Positions 52,039 to 61,209 of a stretch of 64,000 nucleotides of DNA are shown piece after piece. Numbering within the stretch: position 1 is the first letter of the stretch; each line of letters starts with the position of its first letter. The stretch is from the NCBI RefSeq assembly GCF_030655665.1, contig NZ_JAUSPQ010000006.1, positions 1-64,000 on the forward strand. The letters are read 5' to 3'. Under the pieces are notes generated by a model, which ran no database searches, was not told where the DNA came from, and saw nothing but the letters and a program-made list of their open reading frames with translations. The position numbers and the translations under genes are program-made. The stretch comes from Methanocorpusculum sp. GTDB lineage: Archaea; Halobacteriota; Methanomicrobia; Methanomicrobiales; Methanocorpusculaceae.

Positions 52039-53322
52039 TTAAGAGGTGAAATTAAATGTCTTCTGCACGATCTTGATCGCACAGAAATCGCCGCACATCG
52101 TGCATGCGTCGGAATCTGCCGGCATGCGGGAATTTCTGATACAGCGTGCCCTCTCCGGATTGATGGAGACGGCATACTGGCGTTCCCAGTCAAGATCCCG
52201 GCGTGCGTGTCCCATCTCAAGGTCCGCTTCACGGGTCTTTGGGAGTTTCACCATATCGCCGACATGGGCGGCAATACGTGAACTCATGACTCCCTCATAA
52301 ACCTCTTCGGGGGTCGGAAGAGCAAGATGCTCGGCCGGGGTCACATAACAGATGAAATCTGCACCGGCGGCAGACGAGACGGAGGCACCGATCGCAGCAA
52401 CGCGGTCGTCATATCCCGGAGCAATGTCCGTTACAAGCGGACCGAGCATATAGAACGGTTTGTTGTTCGTAACACGCTTTTCGAGCTGGACGTTCGTTTT
52501 GATCTCATCGAGCGGGATGTGGCCCGGACCTTCCATGATACACTGAACACCCGCATCATGTGCCTGGTCGGCAAGCTCGGCGTTGATCAAAAGTTCCTGG
52601 ATGGCGGCACGATCCGTGGCGTCGTGACAGGCGCCTGCCCGCATACCGTTTCCAAAAGAAAGCGTGACCTCGTGCTCTTTTAAGATCTCGACAAGGTAGT
52701 CGAACCTGCGGTAGAGAGGGTTTTCCATCTCATTGTGCAGCATCCATGCCGTCATGAATGCCCCTCCACGGGAAACAAGACCGCCGTGTCTACCCTGATT
52801 TTTCAGTCTTTTCACAGTCTCGTAATTGATCCCTGTGTGGATCGCCATAAAATTCGTACCGAGTTTTGCCTGCTGCTCGGTGATTTTAAAGAGATCGTCC
52901 TCATCCATGAAAACGACGCCGCCTTTTTTTCTGGCAGCTTCGATGAATGCCTGATAGAGCGGGACAGACCCGACGGAAAGATTCGACTGCTCACAAACTC
53001 TCCGGCGGATCTCAAGCAGATCTCCCCCTGTCGAAAGCTCCATGAGAGTGTCTGCCCCGGCGAGTTCGGCCTGACGTGCCTTTTCGAGCTCGACATCCAC
53101 ATCCGCAATATCAGATGAGGTCCCAATCGATGCATTCACTTTCGTGCGAAGACCTGAGCCGATACCGCAGAGTTTTACTTTCCGGTAGGCAGTCATCGGA
53201 ATGACGATATGACCGCCGGCGATCCCCCGACGGATGAAATCCTCGGTCACTCCCTCGGATTTTGCCACGACCTTCATCTCTTCGGTGATGAGGCCTTTCT
53301 TTGCATCTTCAATGATGGTCAT
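52039..53322 (-). CDS. thiC: Phosphomethylpyrimidine synthase ThiC
   Basis: 427 aa, the short archaeal form. A radical-SAM [4Fe-4S] enzyme turning aminoimidazole ribotide into the thiamine pyrimidine. Seen: [61 protein letters not shown] and the C-terminal cluster [11 protein letters not shown] (CX2CX4C). No TPP riboswitch pattern is visible upstream; TATA-like TTTATAAT at about 53349 suggests an ordinary promoter. The 255 bases to the next gene are AT-rich and hold nothing recognisable. Confidence 0.96.
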   Translation of the reverse strand: MTIIEDAKKGLITEEMKVVAKSEGVTEDFIRRGIAGGHIVIPMTAYRKVKLCGIGSGLRTKVNASIGTSSDIADVDVELEKARQAELAGADTLMELSTGGDLLEIRRRVCEQSNLSVGSVPLYQAFIEAARKKGGVVFMDEDDLFKITEQQAKLGTNFMAIHTGINYETVKRLKNQGRHGGLVSRGGAFMTAWMLHNEMENPLYRRFDYLVEILKEHEVTLSFGNGMRAGACHDATDRAAIQELLINAELADQAHDAGVQCIMEGPGHIPLDEIKTNVQLEKRVTNNKPFYMLGPLVTDIAPGYDDRVAAIGASVSSAAGADFICYVTPAEHLALPTPEEVYEGVMSSRIAAHVGDMVKLPKTREADLEMGHARRDLDWERQYAVSINPERARCIRNSRMPADSDACTMCGDFCAIKIVQKTFNFTS

Positions 53323-53578
53323 ACTTATACATCAGGAGGCTGGAGATTATAAACTATTTTATTTGTTATAAATAAAAACAAATTTATTTGCTGATTTGAC
53401 AAGTAAAATACCGTTTTATTGTGTATTATCCCAGATATTTTGGGTGATCAGCAAGTAAAGTTTGGTCCTGAGTATGGTAAACTTGCGGGCAGGGAAACCG
53501 ATCTTGCGTAATATTCTGAAAAAACAGCAGAGATGAGAAGGTCCCAAAAAAAGTGAGATAAGATATTTTCTGTATGAT

Positions 53579-54544
53579 CTACTTTTCAAGACCGCTGGTA
53601 ATCTTTCGTTCAAGGATGTACGGGAGAGCGATACCCATGACGATGATAATAACACCGACCCAGCGAAGCGCGGCGACCGGCTCGAGAATGATCACAGCGG
53701 CTGCAAGTACCTCGACCGGAAGTTCAGCTGAGTTCAGAATGGTTGCCATACCGGTACTGACTTTCGGGGCTCCGACTGCAAGGAAGAAGATCGGAATTGC
53801 GATACCGAAGAGACCGAGCGGGATACTGTAGGCCAATGCATTCACATTTGTGATTCCTTCAATGACTGCGGCTCCTCCATAGATCGTGCCGACGAAAAGC
53901 AGAACAAAGGCCATACCGGCGGTAGCGATAAAGAAACTGCGGTTCATTGGTGCAAGTTCCGGGCTGACCCTTCCGCTCAGGTAAACGAACAGAGCGTAGA
54001 AGAATGCCGCAAGGAGACCGAGCGCGATTCCAGCCGGATTCATCTCTGCAAGTGAAAGACCTGAACCAATGATACCGCCTGCAAGGATAGTTCCGACGAC
54101 GATAACGACACAGGCAATGACCTGATTTCTCGACGGAAGTTTTCTTCTGGTAACTGCCTCGATAACCACACCGATCCAGGAATACTGGAAGAGTAAAACA
54201 ACTGCAAGAGAGATCGGCAGGTACCCAAGTGAAAGGAAGTAACATACCGTTACGAGAGCCATCACGATACCGGTGATGATGAGAGTTACAACACGCTTCC
54301 AGAGCGGCAGAGTGCTTGGTGCATGTTTTGGCTGCTTTCTCTGATAGACAAACCAGATGAGAACCACAAGTACGAAAAGGATGATCCATCCGTAGACGAA
54401 CTTACCGACTAAAATGACCGGTATGCCAAAACCGTTTATTACAGCGAGCGTTACGATGGTTGAGAGAATTGCATACGAACAGGATGCTAAAAGCACCAGA
54501 ATCGAGCAAAAGACAACCGAGCTTGATAATTTTTTAAGATCCAC
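53579..54544 (-). CDS. DMT/EamA-family transporter
   Basis: 321 aa with ten membrane helices in two EamA halves: VVFCSILVLLASCSYAILST to LVVLIWFVYQ and SLGYLPISLAVVLLFQYSWI in the first; GLLAAFFYALFVYLSG and GLFGIAIPIFFLAVGAPKVS in the second, closing with EPVAALRWVGVIIIVMGIAL. No histidine tail, unlike the EamA protein at 16438. Located upstream of thiC on the same strand but 256 bases away, so a link to thiamine is not shown. Cargo unknown. Confidence 0.9.
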   Translation of the reverse strand: MDLKKLSSSVVFCSILVLLASCSYAILSTIVTLAVINGFGIPVILVGKFVYGWIILFVLVVLIWFVYQRKQPKHAPSTLPLWKRVVTLIITGIVMALVTVCYFLSLGYLPISLAVVLLFQYSWIGVVIEAVTRRKLPSRNQVIACVVIVVGTILAGGIIGSGLSLAEMNPAGIALGLLAAFFYALFVYLSGRVSPELAPMNRSFFIATAGMAFVLLFVGTIYGGAAVIEGITNVNALAYSIPLGLFGIAIPIFFLAVGAPKVSTGMATILNSAELPVEVLAAAVIILEPVAALRWVGVIIIVMGIALPYILERKITSGLEK

Positions 54545-54658
54545 AGAGTACTCCTGTCACTAAAATAGGCTGAAGAATCTATAATAAATTATGTATTTCT
54601 TGAAATAAGTACAAATTACTTTAGCAGTTAGCAAGAACATCTGTGCAATATTGCTTTA

Positions 54659-55366
54659 ATGGAGAACAACCATTATTGTGTCATGGACGAGGACGAGATC
54701 GGAATGCTGACCCAGGGAAATATGAATATTATGAATCCTGTTTCTGAAAAGAAGCTGATCCTTGCCGGGAAGTATGCGAACCTCAAGCCAGGAATGTCGG
54801 TGCTGGATGTTGGATGCGGGAACGGAACGCTGCTGAGTCTCTGGCACAAGGAGTTCGGGATTTCTGGATGCGGCATTGAGCTGCAGAAAGAGTCGGCTTC
54901 CCGCGCAAAAGAACTGCTCCGGGGAACCGGCATCTCGGTGATCGAAGGAGATGCCGCTAAATGTATCCCGGAAGGACCGTACGACGCGGTCTGTGCCTTT
55001 GGCACATCATTTATTTTTGGCGGAGCGGAAAAGACACTCGAGTATCTTGCCGGGTTTGTAAAAGAAGGAGGCAGCCTTGTAATTGGAGACCGGTTCTGGA
55101 AAAAGGAGTCCGTCCCGCCTGATTTCGCGAGAGAGTGGAGAGATGTCCCGACATCCTTAGAACTGGTTTCAACAGCACGATATCTGGGGCTCACGCTTAC
55201 CGGTATGCTAAGTGCCTCGGATGAGGAATGGGACCAGTACGAATCTGCAGTCTGGCAAAATGCAGTCTCTGAAAATTTATATGATTACCTTGAGCAGATC
55301 CAGGATGAATACCTTACCTATGGGCGGGAATATATGGCCTGGGGCTGCTTTGTCTTCCGGGGTTAG
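54659..55366 (+). CDS. Class I SAM-dependent methyltransferase
   Basis: 235 aa. Motif I SVLDVGCGNGTLLSLWHKEF at about residues 43-62, acidic GCGIELQKESASRAKEL, then ISVIEGDAAKCIPEGPYDAV and YLAGFVKEGGSLVIGDRFW. Small-molecule type; substrate unknown. Monocistronic; no ribosome site is evident, so a leaderless start at ATG 54659 is likely. Its stop overlaps the convergent CorA gene by four bases. Confidence 0.9.
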   Translation: MENNHYCVMDEDEIGMLTQGNMNIMNPVSEKKLILAGKYANLKPGMSVLDVGCGNGTLLSLWHKEFGISGCGIELQKESASRAKELLRGTGISVIEGDAAKCIPEGPYDAVCAFGTSFIFGGAEKTLEYLAGFVKEGGSLVIGDRFWKKESVPPDFAREWRDVPTSLELVSTARYLGLTLTGMLSASDEEWDQYESAVWQNAVSENLYDYLEQIQDEYLTYGREYMAWGCFVFRG

Positions 55367-56307
55367 AGGATCCTTTTTTTCAGCATCACAAAAATCAGGA
55401 GCGTCGATAAGCCAAGTGAACCTAACACGATGGAGAGGAAAGCAAGCGGATAATCGTTCAAAGGGATATTGACATTCATACCGAAAAATCCTGCGACGAC
55501 CATAGGGATGGCCATGATTGCCGCAAAACAGGTGAAGAGTTTCATGATCCAGTTTACATTGTTGTTGATTATCGAAGCAAACGCCCCCATCGTACTGGAA
55601 ATGGTTTCGGAATAGGTCTGTGCCATATCCAGAGCCTGATGGTTTTCGATGATGACATCCTCAAGAAGATCGCGGTCTTCTTCCGTCAGAGTTCCCGTTG
55701 CGGATTGCGACTTGGAGAGTTTTTCCAGTACGGATTCATTTCCTTTCAGTGAGTTGATGATATATACAAGGGATTTCGAGAGGGTGAGCATATGAAAAAG
55801 CTCCTCGTTTTTTGTGGATTTTCTAAGAGTCTTTTCTATTTCATTGGTGCGTTTGTCGATAAGTTTGAGATTTTGTACAAATAAACCGGCATTTTTGTAA
55901 AGAAACAGCAGGATAAAACCCGGATGGTTTTCCGTGGAAAAATTCTTGATTTTTCCCTGGGCAAAAAGATCGAGGATCGGATTTTTCCGCAGGGAAACGC
56001 TGATGATAACCCCGGACCGGAGAATAAAACCTGCCGGGATCGTCATATATGACTCTATATCATCTTCTGTTACCACATAGGGAGTATCGATAAGGATGAT
56101 AGAGGTACCTTCATCAAACTCTACACGAGGACGTTCCTCCTCATCCAGAAGGACCGTAAGCTCGGATTTTTCGATCGAGAGCCTGTCGCAGACAAACGAG
56201 ACCTCACCATCAGTCGGCTGGATCATACGTACCCAGCAGCCTTTACTGATAGTCTCCTGCAAAACAGGGATCTTTGCCTCGTTGACCGAAGAGTAGATTT
56301 GAATCAT
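55363..56307 (-). CDS. corA: CorA-family Mg2+/Co2+ channel
   Basis: 314 aa. N-terminal cytoplasmic alpha/beta funnel, a long stalk helix (about residues 200-245), and two C-terminal membrane helices. The pore motif GMN is present in VVAGFFGMNVNIPLNDYPLA (about residues 275-294), and the basic tail KKRIL follows. Closer to the CorA subgroup with YXXXMXN-like FFGMN than to ZntB. Takes up Mg2+ (or Co2+, Ni2+). Confidence 0.93.
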   Translation of the reverse strand: MIQIYSSVNEAKIPVLQETISKGCWVRMIQPTDGEVSFVCDRLSIEKSELTVLLDEEERPRVEFDEGTSIILIDTPYVVTEDDIESYMTIPAGFILRSGVIISVSLRKNPILDLFAQGKIKNFSTENHPGFILLFLYKNAGLFVQNLKLIDKRTNEIEKTLRKSTKNEELFHMLTLSKSLVYIINSLKGNESVLEKLSKSQSATGTLTEEDRDLLEDVIIENHQALDMAQTYSETISSTMGAFASIINNNVNWIMKLFTCFAAIMAIPMVVAGFFGMNVNIPLNDYPLAFLSIVLGSLGLSTLLIFVMLKKRIL

Positions 56308-56338
56308 GATTCCTTACTGATTCATAAGGGAGATAAAC

Positions 56339-56422
56339 ATGATAATGATTCCTGAAAATAGGAAGGGTGGGCTCATGAAGGACCAAACCGTTAAGGGTAC
56401 TGTCAGAGTGAACCATCCTTAG
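56339..56422 (+). CDS. 27-aa micro-ORF (doubtful)
   Basis: MIMIPENRKGGLMKDQTVKG and seven more residues. The only support is a strong ribosome site, AAGGGAGAT, six bases before the ATG. No family, no repeat elsewhere in the window. Confidence 0.2.
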   Translation: MIMIPENRKGGLMKDQTVKGTVRVNHP

Positions 56423-56456
56423 GGTGTGTTTACAATAATTACATACAACGCGGGAC

Positions 56457-56505
56457 TATATATACCCCTAACCGCGCGGTGCGATAATGCCTCGGGGATT
56501 CGCAA
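56457..56505 (+). promoter_or_regulatory. TATA-palindrome-leaderless start cassette, copy B
   Basis: TATATATA at 56457-56464, palindrome ACCGCGCGGT at 56471-56480, GCGATA, then ATG at 56487, about 30 bases after the TATA box. Matches copy A at 2615-2663 in order, spacing and sequence. Confidence 0.55.
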
Positions 56506-56606
56506 AAACACCGCTCTCACTCAGAGAGATAGGCTCCCATTTTTTCAGTTTTTCCGGTATTTATGCGACCCGGACCGGACAAGATCAGTCTGAAAACATC
56601 CGCTGA
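56487..56606 (+). CDS. 39-aa ORF with MPRxxAKTPL start
   Basis: MPRGFAKTPLSLREIGSHFF and then FSFSGIYATR to a stop at 56604. The first 14 residues are shared with the frame at 2645 (10 identities). Like copy A it runs into the 3' end of an opposite-strand gene (the J-domain protein). It may encode a tiny protein, or the cassette may drive an antisense RNA. No family recognised. Confidence 0.35.
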   Translation: MPRGFAKTPLSLREIGSHFFSFSGIYATRTGQDQSENIR

Positions 56607-56779
56607 AGAAACTCGAACGCGGCGATGACTTCGGTGTATTCTCTTCGCATTCTCGGATTTGTATCCGGATGATATTTGTCGCGAAGATTCCGGAATGCAA
56701 GAGAGGTTGTGGAAAAATCCGCATCGATCGGGAGTCCGAGGATCCCATATGCCCGTTCCTTTGTCATTTCTTCGATCAT
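56585..56779 (-). CDS. Minimal J-domain protein
   Basis: 64 aa consisting only of a DnaJ J-domain: ERAYGILGLPIDADFSTTSL, the HPD triad in RNLRDKYHPDTNPRMRREY, and EVIAAFEFLQRMF. No Gly/Phe linker, zinc domain or membrane helix. It should stimulate an Hsp70 ATPase or be a stand-alone adaptor. DnaK/DnaJ proper are not in this window. Its 3' end is overlapped by the antisense MPR frame. Confidence 0.85.
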   Translation of the reverse strand: MIEEMTKERAYGILGLPIDADFSTTSLAFRNLRDKYHPDTNPRMRREYTEVIAAFEFLQRMFSD

Positions 56780-56900
56780 TACATCTACTCTGTTGATTCA
56801 GATTACATAAATATTATGGGAACTCAACTAATATCTTGCATTTAATGAGATTTTCTTAACCCTTGGTGTGGAGGGAAAATCCAACGTAGGAGTGTATCTT

Positions 56901-58397
56901 GTGGTAGACTGGAATTTAATTGGAATCATTGCCGCATTTATTATATATTTCGGCATTATGATCTACATAGGCTTCTTCTATATGAAGAAGAACAAGACCG
57001 TTAGCGACTTCATTCTTGGAGGCAGAGGCCTTCACCGCTGGGTTACGGCGCTTTCGGCCGAAGCATCGGATATGAGCGGCTGGCTGCTTCTGGGTCTGCC
57101 GGGTCTTGCCTATGTATCGGGTCTTTCTTCAGCAGGATGGACCGCGATCGGCCTCGCAATCGGTACGTATCTGAACTGGAAACTCGTGGCAAAACGTCTG
57201 AGAGTTTACACCCACAAAGCAAAAGATTCGCTCACTCTTCCCGAGTTTTTTGTAAACAGATTCGGCGACAAAAAAGCATATCTTTCTGCGCTCTCTTCGG
57301 TTTTTATTATCATCTTCTTTGTTGTATACACCGCTGCACAGTTCGTTGCAGGGGGAAAACTCTTCAACTCCATCTTTGGCGTGGACTACACATGGGCAAT
57401 GCTCATTTGTGCAGCGATCGTCGTGTGCTATACATTCACCGGAGGATTTAGAGCAGTATGTCTGACGGATTCCATTCAGGGAATGCTGATGATCTTCGCA
57501 CTGGTCCTTGTCCCGATTTTCGCACTGTTTATGTTATTCGGTTCAGGTACTGAGGCAGTCGCAGCAATGAACCCTGACATGCTTTCACTCTTCAAAGATC
57601 CATCGACCGGAGAATTCATCTCAGTCTTTGTTATCGTATCAGGTCTTGCCTGGGCATTCGGCTACTTTGGTCAGCCGCATATCCTGCCAAGATTCATGGC
57701 GATCGAAAAACCCGAGGAGATCCCGCAGGCACGAAAGTTCGCTATGGTCTGGGTCATTATCTCCTTGTGTGCCGCGATCTTCATCGGTCTCTTAGGTCAG
57801 ATCTTCTTCAGTACACCCCTCGCAAGCCCCGAGACGGTGTTCATCGAGATGAGTAAAGCGACCCTCGTCAGTTTCCTTGCAGGAATTGTCTACTGCGGTA
57901 TCCTTGGTGCGATCATGAGTACCGCCTCAAGTCAGATGCTTGTGGCAGCCTCGGCAATTTCCCAGGATCTGTACAAGACGTTCTTTAACAAGAAAGCATC
58001 ACAGAAATCCTTGATCTGGATATCCCGCATAACCGTTCTTATCGTTGCATTGTTTGCGATCAGTCTCTCGCTTGATATGACAAGCTCAGTCTTTGGTATC
58101 GTTTCCTTTGCCTGGGCAGGTTTTGGAGCAACATTCGGCTCAGTTATCCTAGTCGGACTGTTCTGGAAGAGAATGAACTGGCAGGGAGCTCTTGCTGGTA
58201 TACTTGCAGGAGGAGTCACCGCATTCCTCTGGTATATGTTACTTGCAGCTTCCACAGGGATCTATGAGATGATCCCGGGCGTGCTCGTGAGTCTTTTAGC
58301 CATCTATGTAGTTACAAAGATCACTGCACCCCCCACAAAAGAAGTCGCCGATGTCTTTGACGCGTATGTAGAAGAGATCGGTGATGTGAAGACCTAA
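56901..58397 (+). CDS. putP: Sodium/proline symporter (SSS family)
   Basis: 498 aa from GTG 56901 (VVDWNLIGI), placed by AGGAG eight bases upstream; the frame opens at GTG 56868. Thirteen membrane helices. Signature segments: FILGGRGLHRWVTALSAEAS, DMSGWLLLGLPGLAYVSGLS, FTGGFRAVCLTDSIQGMLM and AIMSTASSQMLVAASAISQD, matching PutP closely, including Na+-site serines. Takes up proline with Na+, as osmolyte or nutrient. Monocistronic; a T-rich end follows at 58401-58410. Confidence 0.93.
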   Translation: MVDWNLIGIIAAFIIYFGIMIYIGFFYMKKNKTVSDFILGGRGLHRWVTALSAEASDMSGWLLLGLPGLAYVSGLSSAGWTAIGLAIGTYLNWKLVAKRLRVYTHKAKDSLTLPEFFVNRFGDKKAYLSALSSVFIIIFFVVYTAAQFVAGGKLFNSIFGVDYTWAMLICAAIVVCYTFTGGFRAVCLTDSIQGMLMIFALVLVPIFALFMLFGSGTEAVAAMNPDMLSLFKDPSTGEFISVFVIVSGLAWAFGYFGQPHILPRFMAIEKPEEIPQARKFAMVWVIISLCAAIFIGLLGQIFFSTPLASPETVFIEMSKATLVSFLAGIVYCGILGAIMSTASSQMLVAASAISQDLYKTFFNKKASQKSLIWISRITVLIVALFAISLSLDMTSSVFGIVSFAWAGFGATFGSVILVGLFWKRMNWQGALAGILAGGVTAFLWYMLLAASTGIYEMIPGVLVSLLAIYVVTKITAPPTKEVADVFDAYVEEIGDVKT

Positions 58398-58492
58398 TCT
58401 CTCTTTTTTTAATTTAGCTTTTCTGAGTACTCTTTTCTGCATACCCGGAGCATACAATTTTATCATTCATGAAAGAGAAGCATACTATAACT

Positions 58493-59521
58493 ATGATCAA
58501 GGTCGCAGTCAATGGATATGGAACGATCGGAAAACGCGTCGCCGACGCAGTTTCCTGTCAGCCCGATATGGAAATAATCGGTGTTTCCAAAACCAAACCC
58601 GGAGCAGAAGCATACGTTGCCAAGGAGAGAGGATACCCCCTCTACATCGCAGATATCAGCAAAAAAGATGCATTCGCGAAAGCAGGAATACAGGTCGCCG
58701 GCTCGGTCGAGGATATGATCCAGAAAGCCGACGTCGTGGTCGATGCAACACCAGGAGGGATCGGTGCAGGAAACAAAGCCCTCTACGAAAAGTACCAGAA
58801 GAAAGCCGTCTGGGAAGGGGGAGAGGAGCATGAACTCGCCGGATTTTCCTTCAACTCTTCCTGCAATTATGATCAGGCGATCGGCAGACAGTATGCACGG
58901 GTCGTTTCCTGTAATACCACCGGTCTTTGCCGGATCATCAAACTCATCGACTCGGTCTTTGGTGTGAAGAAAGTCCGGGCGACCATGGTTCGCCGGGGAG
59001 GAGATCCCGGAGATATCAAACGCGGACCGATCGATGCGATCGTCCTGAATCCGGTCACCATCCCGTCCCATCACGGTCCCGATGTACAGAGCATTCTGCC
59101 CGATATCAATATCATAACCTCCGCAATGATCGTGCCAACGACCCTCATGCATATGCATTTCATCAATATGGAGCTGAAAAACCCGGCGACCAAAGAGCAG
59201 GTCATCGAGCTGATCAAAGCCCACTCCCGTCTCGGTCTTATCGAGAAGAGTATGGGTATCACGAGCACGGCAGAACTCAAGGAGTTTACCTCCGATCTGC
59301 TCCGCCCAAGGGGAGACCTTTGGGAGAACGGTATCTTTGCCGAGTCGCTCTCGGTTCTTGATGAAGGGACCGACCTCTATCTCTTCCAGGCGATCCATCA
59401 GGAAGCGGATGTCGTTGTGGAAACCGTTGACTGTATCCGGGCAATGGCTGGAAACGTTAAGACGGCGATGGAATCGATCGCGATCACGAACAAAGCAGTT
59501 GGTCTGACTGCTATCCGCTAA
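58493..59521 (+). CDS. gap: Archaeal glyceraldehyde-3-phosphate dehydrogenase
   Basis: 342 aa from ATG 58493 (MIKVAVNGYGTIGKRVADAV); a frame opens eight codons earlier. Archaeal type II GAPDH: dinucleotide loop NGYGTIGKR at residues 7-15, catalytic Cys in RVVSCNTTGLCRIIKL (about residue 141), MHMHFINMEL and the late IHQEADVVVETVDCIRAM. Works in glycolysis/gluconeogenesis with NADP or NAD. TTTTATC about 35 bases upstream suggests a leaderless or short-leader mRNA. Seven bases separate its stop from the next ATG. Confidence 0.96.
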   Translation: MIKVAVNGYGTIGKRVADAVSCQPDMEIIGVSKTKPGAEAYVAKERGYPLYIADISKKDAFAKAGIQVAGSVEDMIQKADVVVDATPGGIGAGNKALYEKYQKKAVWEGGEEHELAGFSFNSSCNYDQAIGRQYARVVSCNTTGLCRIIKLIDSVFGVKKVRATMVRRGGDPGDIKRGPIDAIVLNPVTIPSHHGPDVQSILPDINIITSAMIVPTTLMHMHFINMELKNPATKEQVIELIKAHSRLGLIEKSMGITSTAELKEFTSDLLRPRGDLWENGIFAESLSVLDEGTDLYLFQAIHQEADVVVETVDCIRAMAGNVKTAMESIAITNKAVGLTAIR

Positions 59522-59528
59522 CTTTTTC

Positions 59529-60689
59529 ATGGATCTGCCAATACCCAGTCCGGACGGGACCTATCACGAATTTTGCGGCATCCCTATCTATGAAAAGCGG
59601 TTCAAAACCGTCGGACCGTTCAGGTTCCCGGGTCTTGCTGCCGTAGTTGATGATTCGGGGGCTTACCACATCGATTTTTCCGGAAACCCGATTTATGAAG
59701 AACGGTATCCCTGGGTCGGGGATTATGCCGACGACTGTGCTGTGGTCAAAACGGTCGGGGATGAGTATTTCCACATCAACGAAGAGGGAAAACGGATCGG
59801 ACACAACAACTATCTCTATGCAGAGGAGTTTTCCGAAGGAACGGCGGTGATTTACCGGAAAAATTACGGAGCCACGCACATCACGACCGGGGGGGAGATG
59901 GTGTACGGGGACTGGTATTTCGATGCCCGGAGTTTCAAAAACGGCGAGGCACTCGTCCGAGACGAAGACGGCTGGCTCGTTATCGACAAGACCGGGCAGG
60001 AGATCCGGCGGACCGACCCCCCGGATGAGGAGTATCCCGTTTCCGGCATCGTCAGATTTATCGGAACAGAAAGCCCGATCCCCACCATTCTAAAGATGAC
60101 CGAGTGGGACGCTGCGGTCGTTCTCGTCAGGCATGCCGAGCGGGAACCGTTCACTAAGGGAGAGCCGGGTTCCCAGAAAAAACTCACGACCCGGGGCGAA
60201 CGTGCCGCCATGACCTTTGGCGAAAAACTTGGAGGTCGGCCGGTCAAAGCGTACGCAAGCCCGATGTTCCGGTGCATGCATACTGCCGAACTGATCCTTG
60301 CAGGAACGGGAGAGACGGACAATGTCTGTGGAAATACGTGTTTGGGTGATCCGGGGGCATACGTTTTTGATGACGATCTGACCCGCGGCTTGTATGTGAA
60401 AAATCCGACCAAGACGATCACTCTTGAGTATATCAACACCGGCACGCTGCTCGGCCATTATCCAATCAAGGAAGGAACGGAAAGGCTTCTCGCCTTCCTA
60501 AAAAGTACAGCATTTCAGGACGGGATCTCGGTCTGCGTGACCCATGATGTGTTTCTGGCAGCATTTGTTTCGACCCTGACCGGCTATGATTTCGCGGACG
60601 ACTGGGTCGGATTCCTGGACGGCTGTATTTTATTTAGGAAAAAAGAAACATGGTACCTCTGGTGGAGAGGTAAGGAGACAAAATTATGA
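59529..60689 (+). CDS. WG-repeat protein fused to histidine-phosphatase domain
   Basis: 386 aa. Residues about 10-170 are four to five WG-type beta repeats (YEKRFKTVGPFRFPGLAAVV, YEERYPWVGDYADDCAVVKT, YAEEFSEGTAVIYRKN, DARSFKNGEALVRDEDGW). Residues about 195-380 are a phosphoglycerate-mutase-like histidine phosphatase: RHAEREPF with the catalytic His, ASPMFRCMHTAELIL, and VCVTHDVFLAAFVSTL with the second His. Both catalytic motifs are intact. It follows gap directly and overlaps the VOC gene by four bases, suggesting a role in sugar-phosphate or signalling dephosphorylation. Confidence 0.85.
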   Translation: MDLPIPSPDGTYHEFCGIPIYEKRFKTVGPFRFPGLAAVVDDSGAYHIDFSGNPIYEERYPWVGDYADDCAVVKTVGDEYFHINEEGKRIGHNNYLYAEEFSEGTAVIYRKNYGATHITTGGEMVYGDWYFDARSFKNGEALVRDEDGWLVIDKTGQEIRRTDPPDEEYPVSGIVRFIGTESPIPTILKMTEWDAAVVLVRHAEREPFTKGEPGSQKKLTTRGERAAMTFGEKLGGRPVKAYASPMFRCMHTAELILAGTGETDNVCGNTCLGDPGAYVFDDDLTRGLYVKNPTKTITLEYINTGTLLGHYPIKEGTERLLAFLKSTAFQDGISVCVTHDVFLAAFVSTLTGYDFADDWVGFLDGCILFRKKETWYLWWRGKETKL

Positions 60690-61156
60690 AGTTTATTTGC
60701 CCATTAATCGTCGTTGATGATATCGAAGCATCAAAGAAGTTTTATACCGGGATCCTTGGTCAGGAGATAACCATGGATTTCGGCGCAAACGTCACGTTTG
60801 CCGAATCGTTCGCCATTCAGTCGAAGAGTTCCTGGACAGGGTTTATCGAGAAACCTGATTCCGAGATCCGGTATCAGGGAAATGATGCCGAACTCTACTT
60901 CGAGGAGGAGGAGTTCGACGCATTTGTGGAACGCCTTAAGACGTATGAGGTGAAGTACGTCCATCAGGTGATCGAACATGCCTGGGGTCAGAGGGTCGTC
61001 AGATTCTATGATCCGGATATGCACATCATCGAGGTCGGCGAGAGTATGGTGACCGTCTGCCGCAGGTTCCGTGGACAGGATATGACCGTTGAGGAGATCG
61101 CGAAAAGAACGATGTTCCCTGAAGAGGTCGTGGAGATGTTCCTGGAAGAGGAATAA
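60686..61156 (+). CDS. VOC/glyoxalase-fold protein with C-terminal helix pair
   Basis: 156 aa. Residues 1-115 form a vicinal-oxygen-chelate fold: FICPLIVVDDIEASKKFYTG, ELYFEEEEFDAFVERLKTYE and RVVRFYDPDMHIIEVGE, the last giving the metal-type Glu. Residues about 118-156 form a small HTH-like helical tail (MTVEEIAKRTMFPEEVVEMF). Overlaps the upstream fusion gene (ATGA). Possibly a lyase or isomerase, or a metabolite-binding protein. Confidence 0.88.
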   Translation: MKFICPLIVVDDIEASKKFYTGILGQEITMDFGANVTFAESFAIQSKSSWTGFIEKPDSEIRYQGNDAELYFEEEEFDAFVERLKTYEVKYVHQVIEHAWGQRVVRFYDPDMHIIEVGESMVTVCRRFRGQDMTVEEIAKRTMFPEEVVEMFLEEE

Positions 61157-61209
61157 CTCCCGGGATTATAGGACGTGCCGTAGATTCGATGTCCTTTTGG
61201 ATGAAGGAT

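Noticed and set aside
53323-53420. TPP riboswitch before thiC
   Set aside because: No CTGAGA-type core or matching stems; only an AT-rich promoter region is visible.
58463-59530. 355-aa frame opposite gap
   Set aside because: Antisense of GAPDH, whose motifs are complete; Asp/His-rich shadow.
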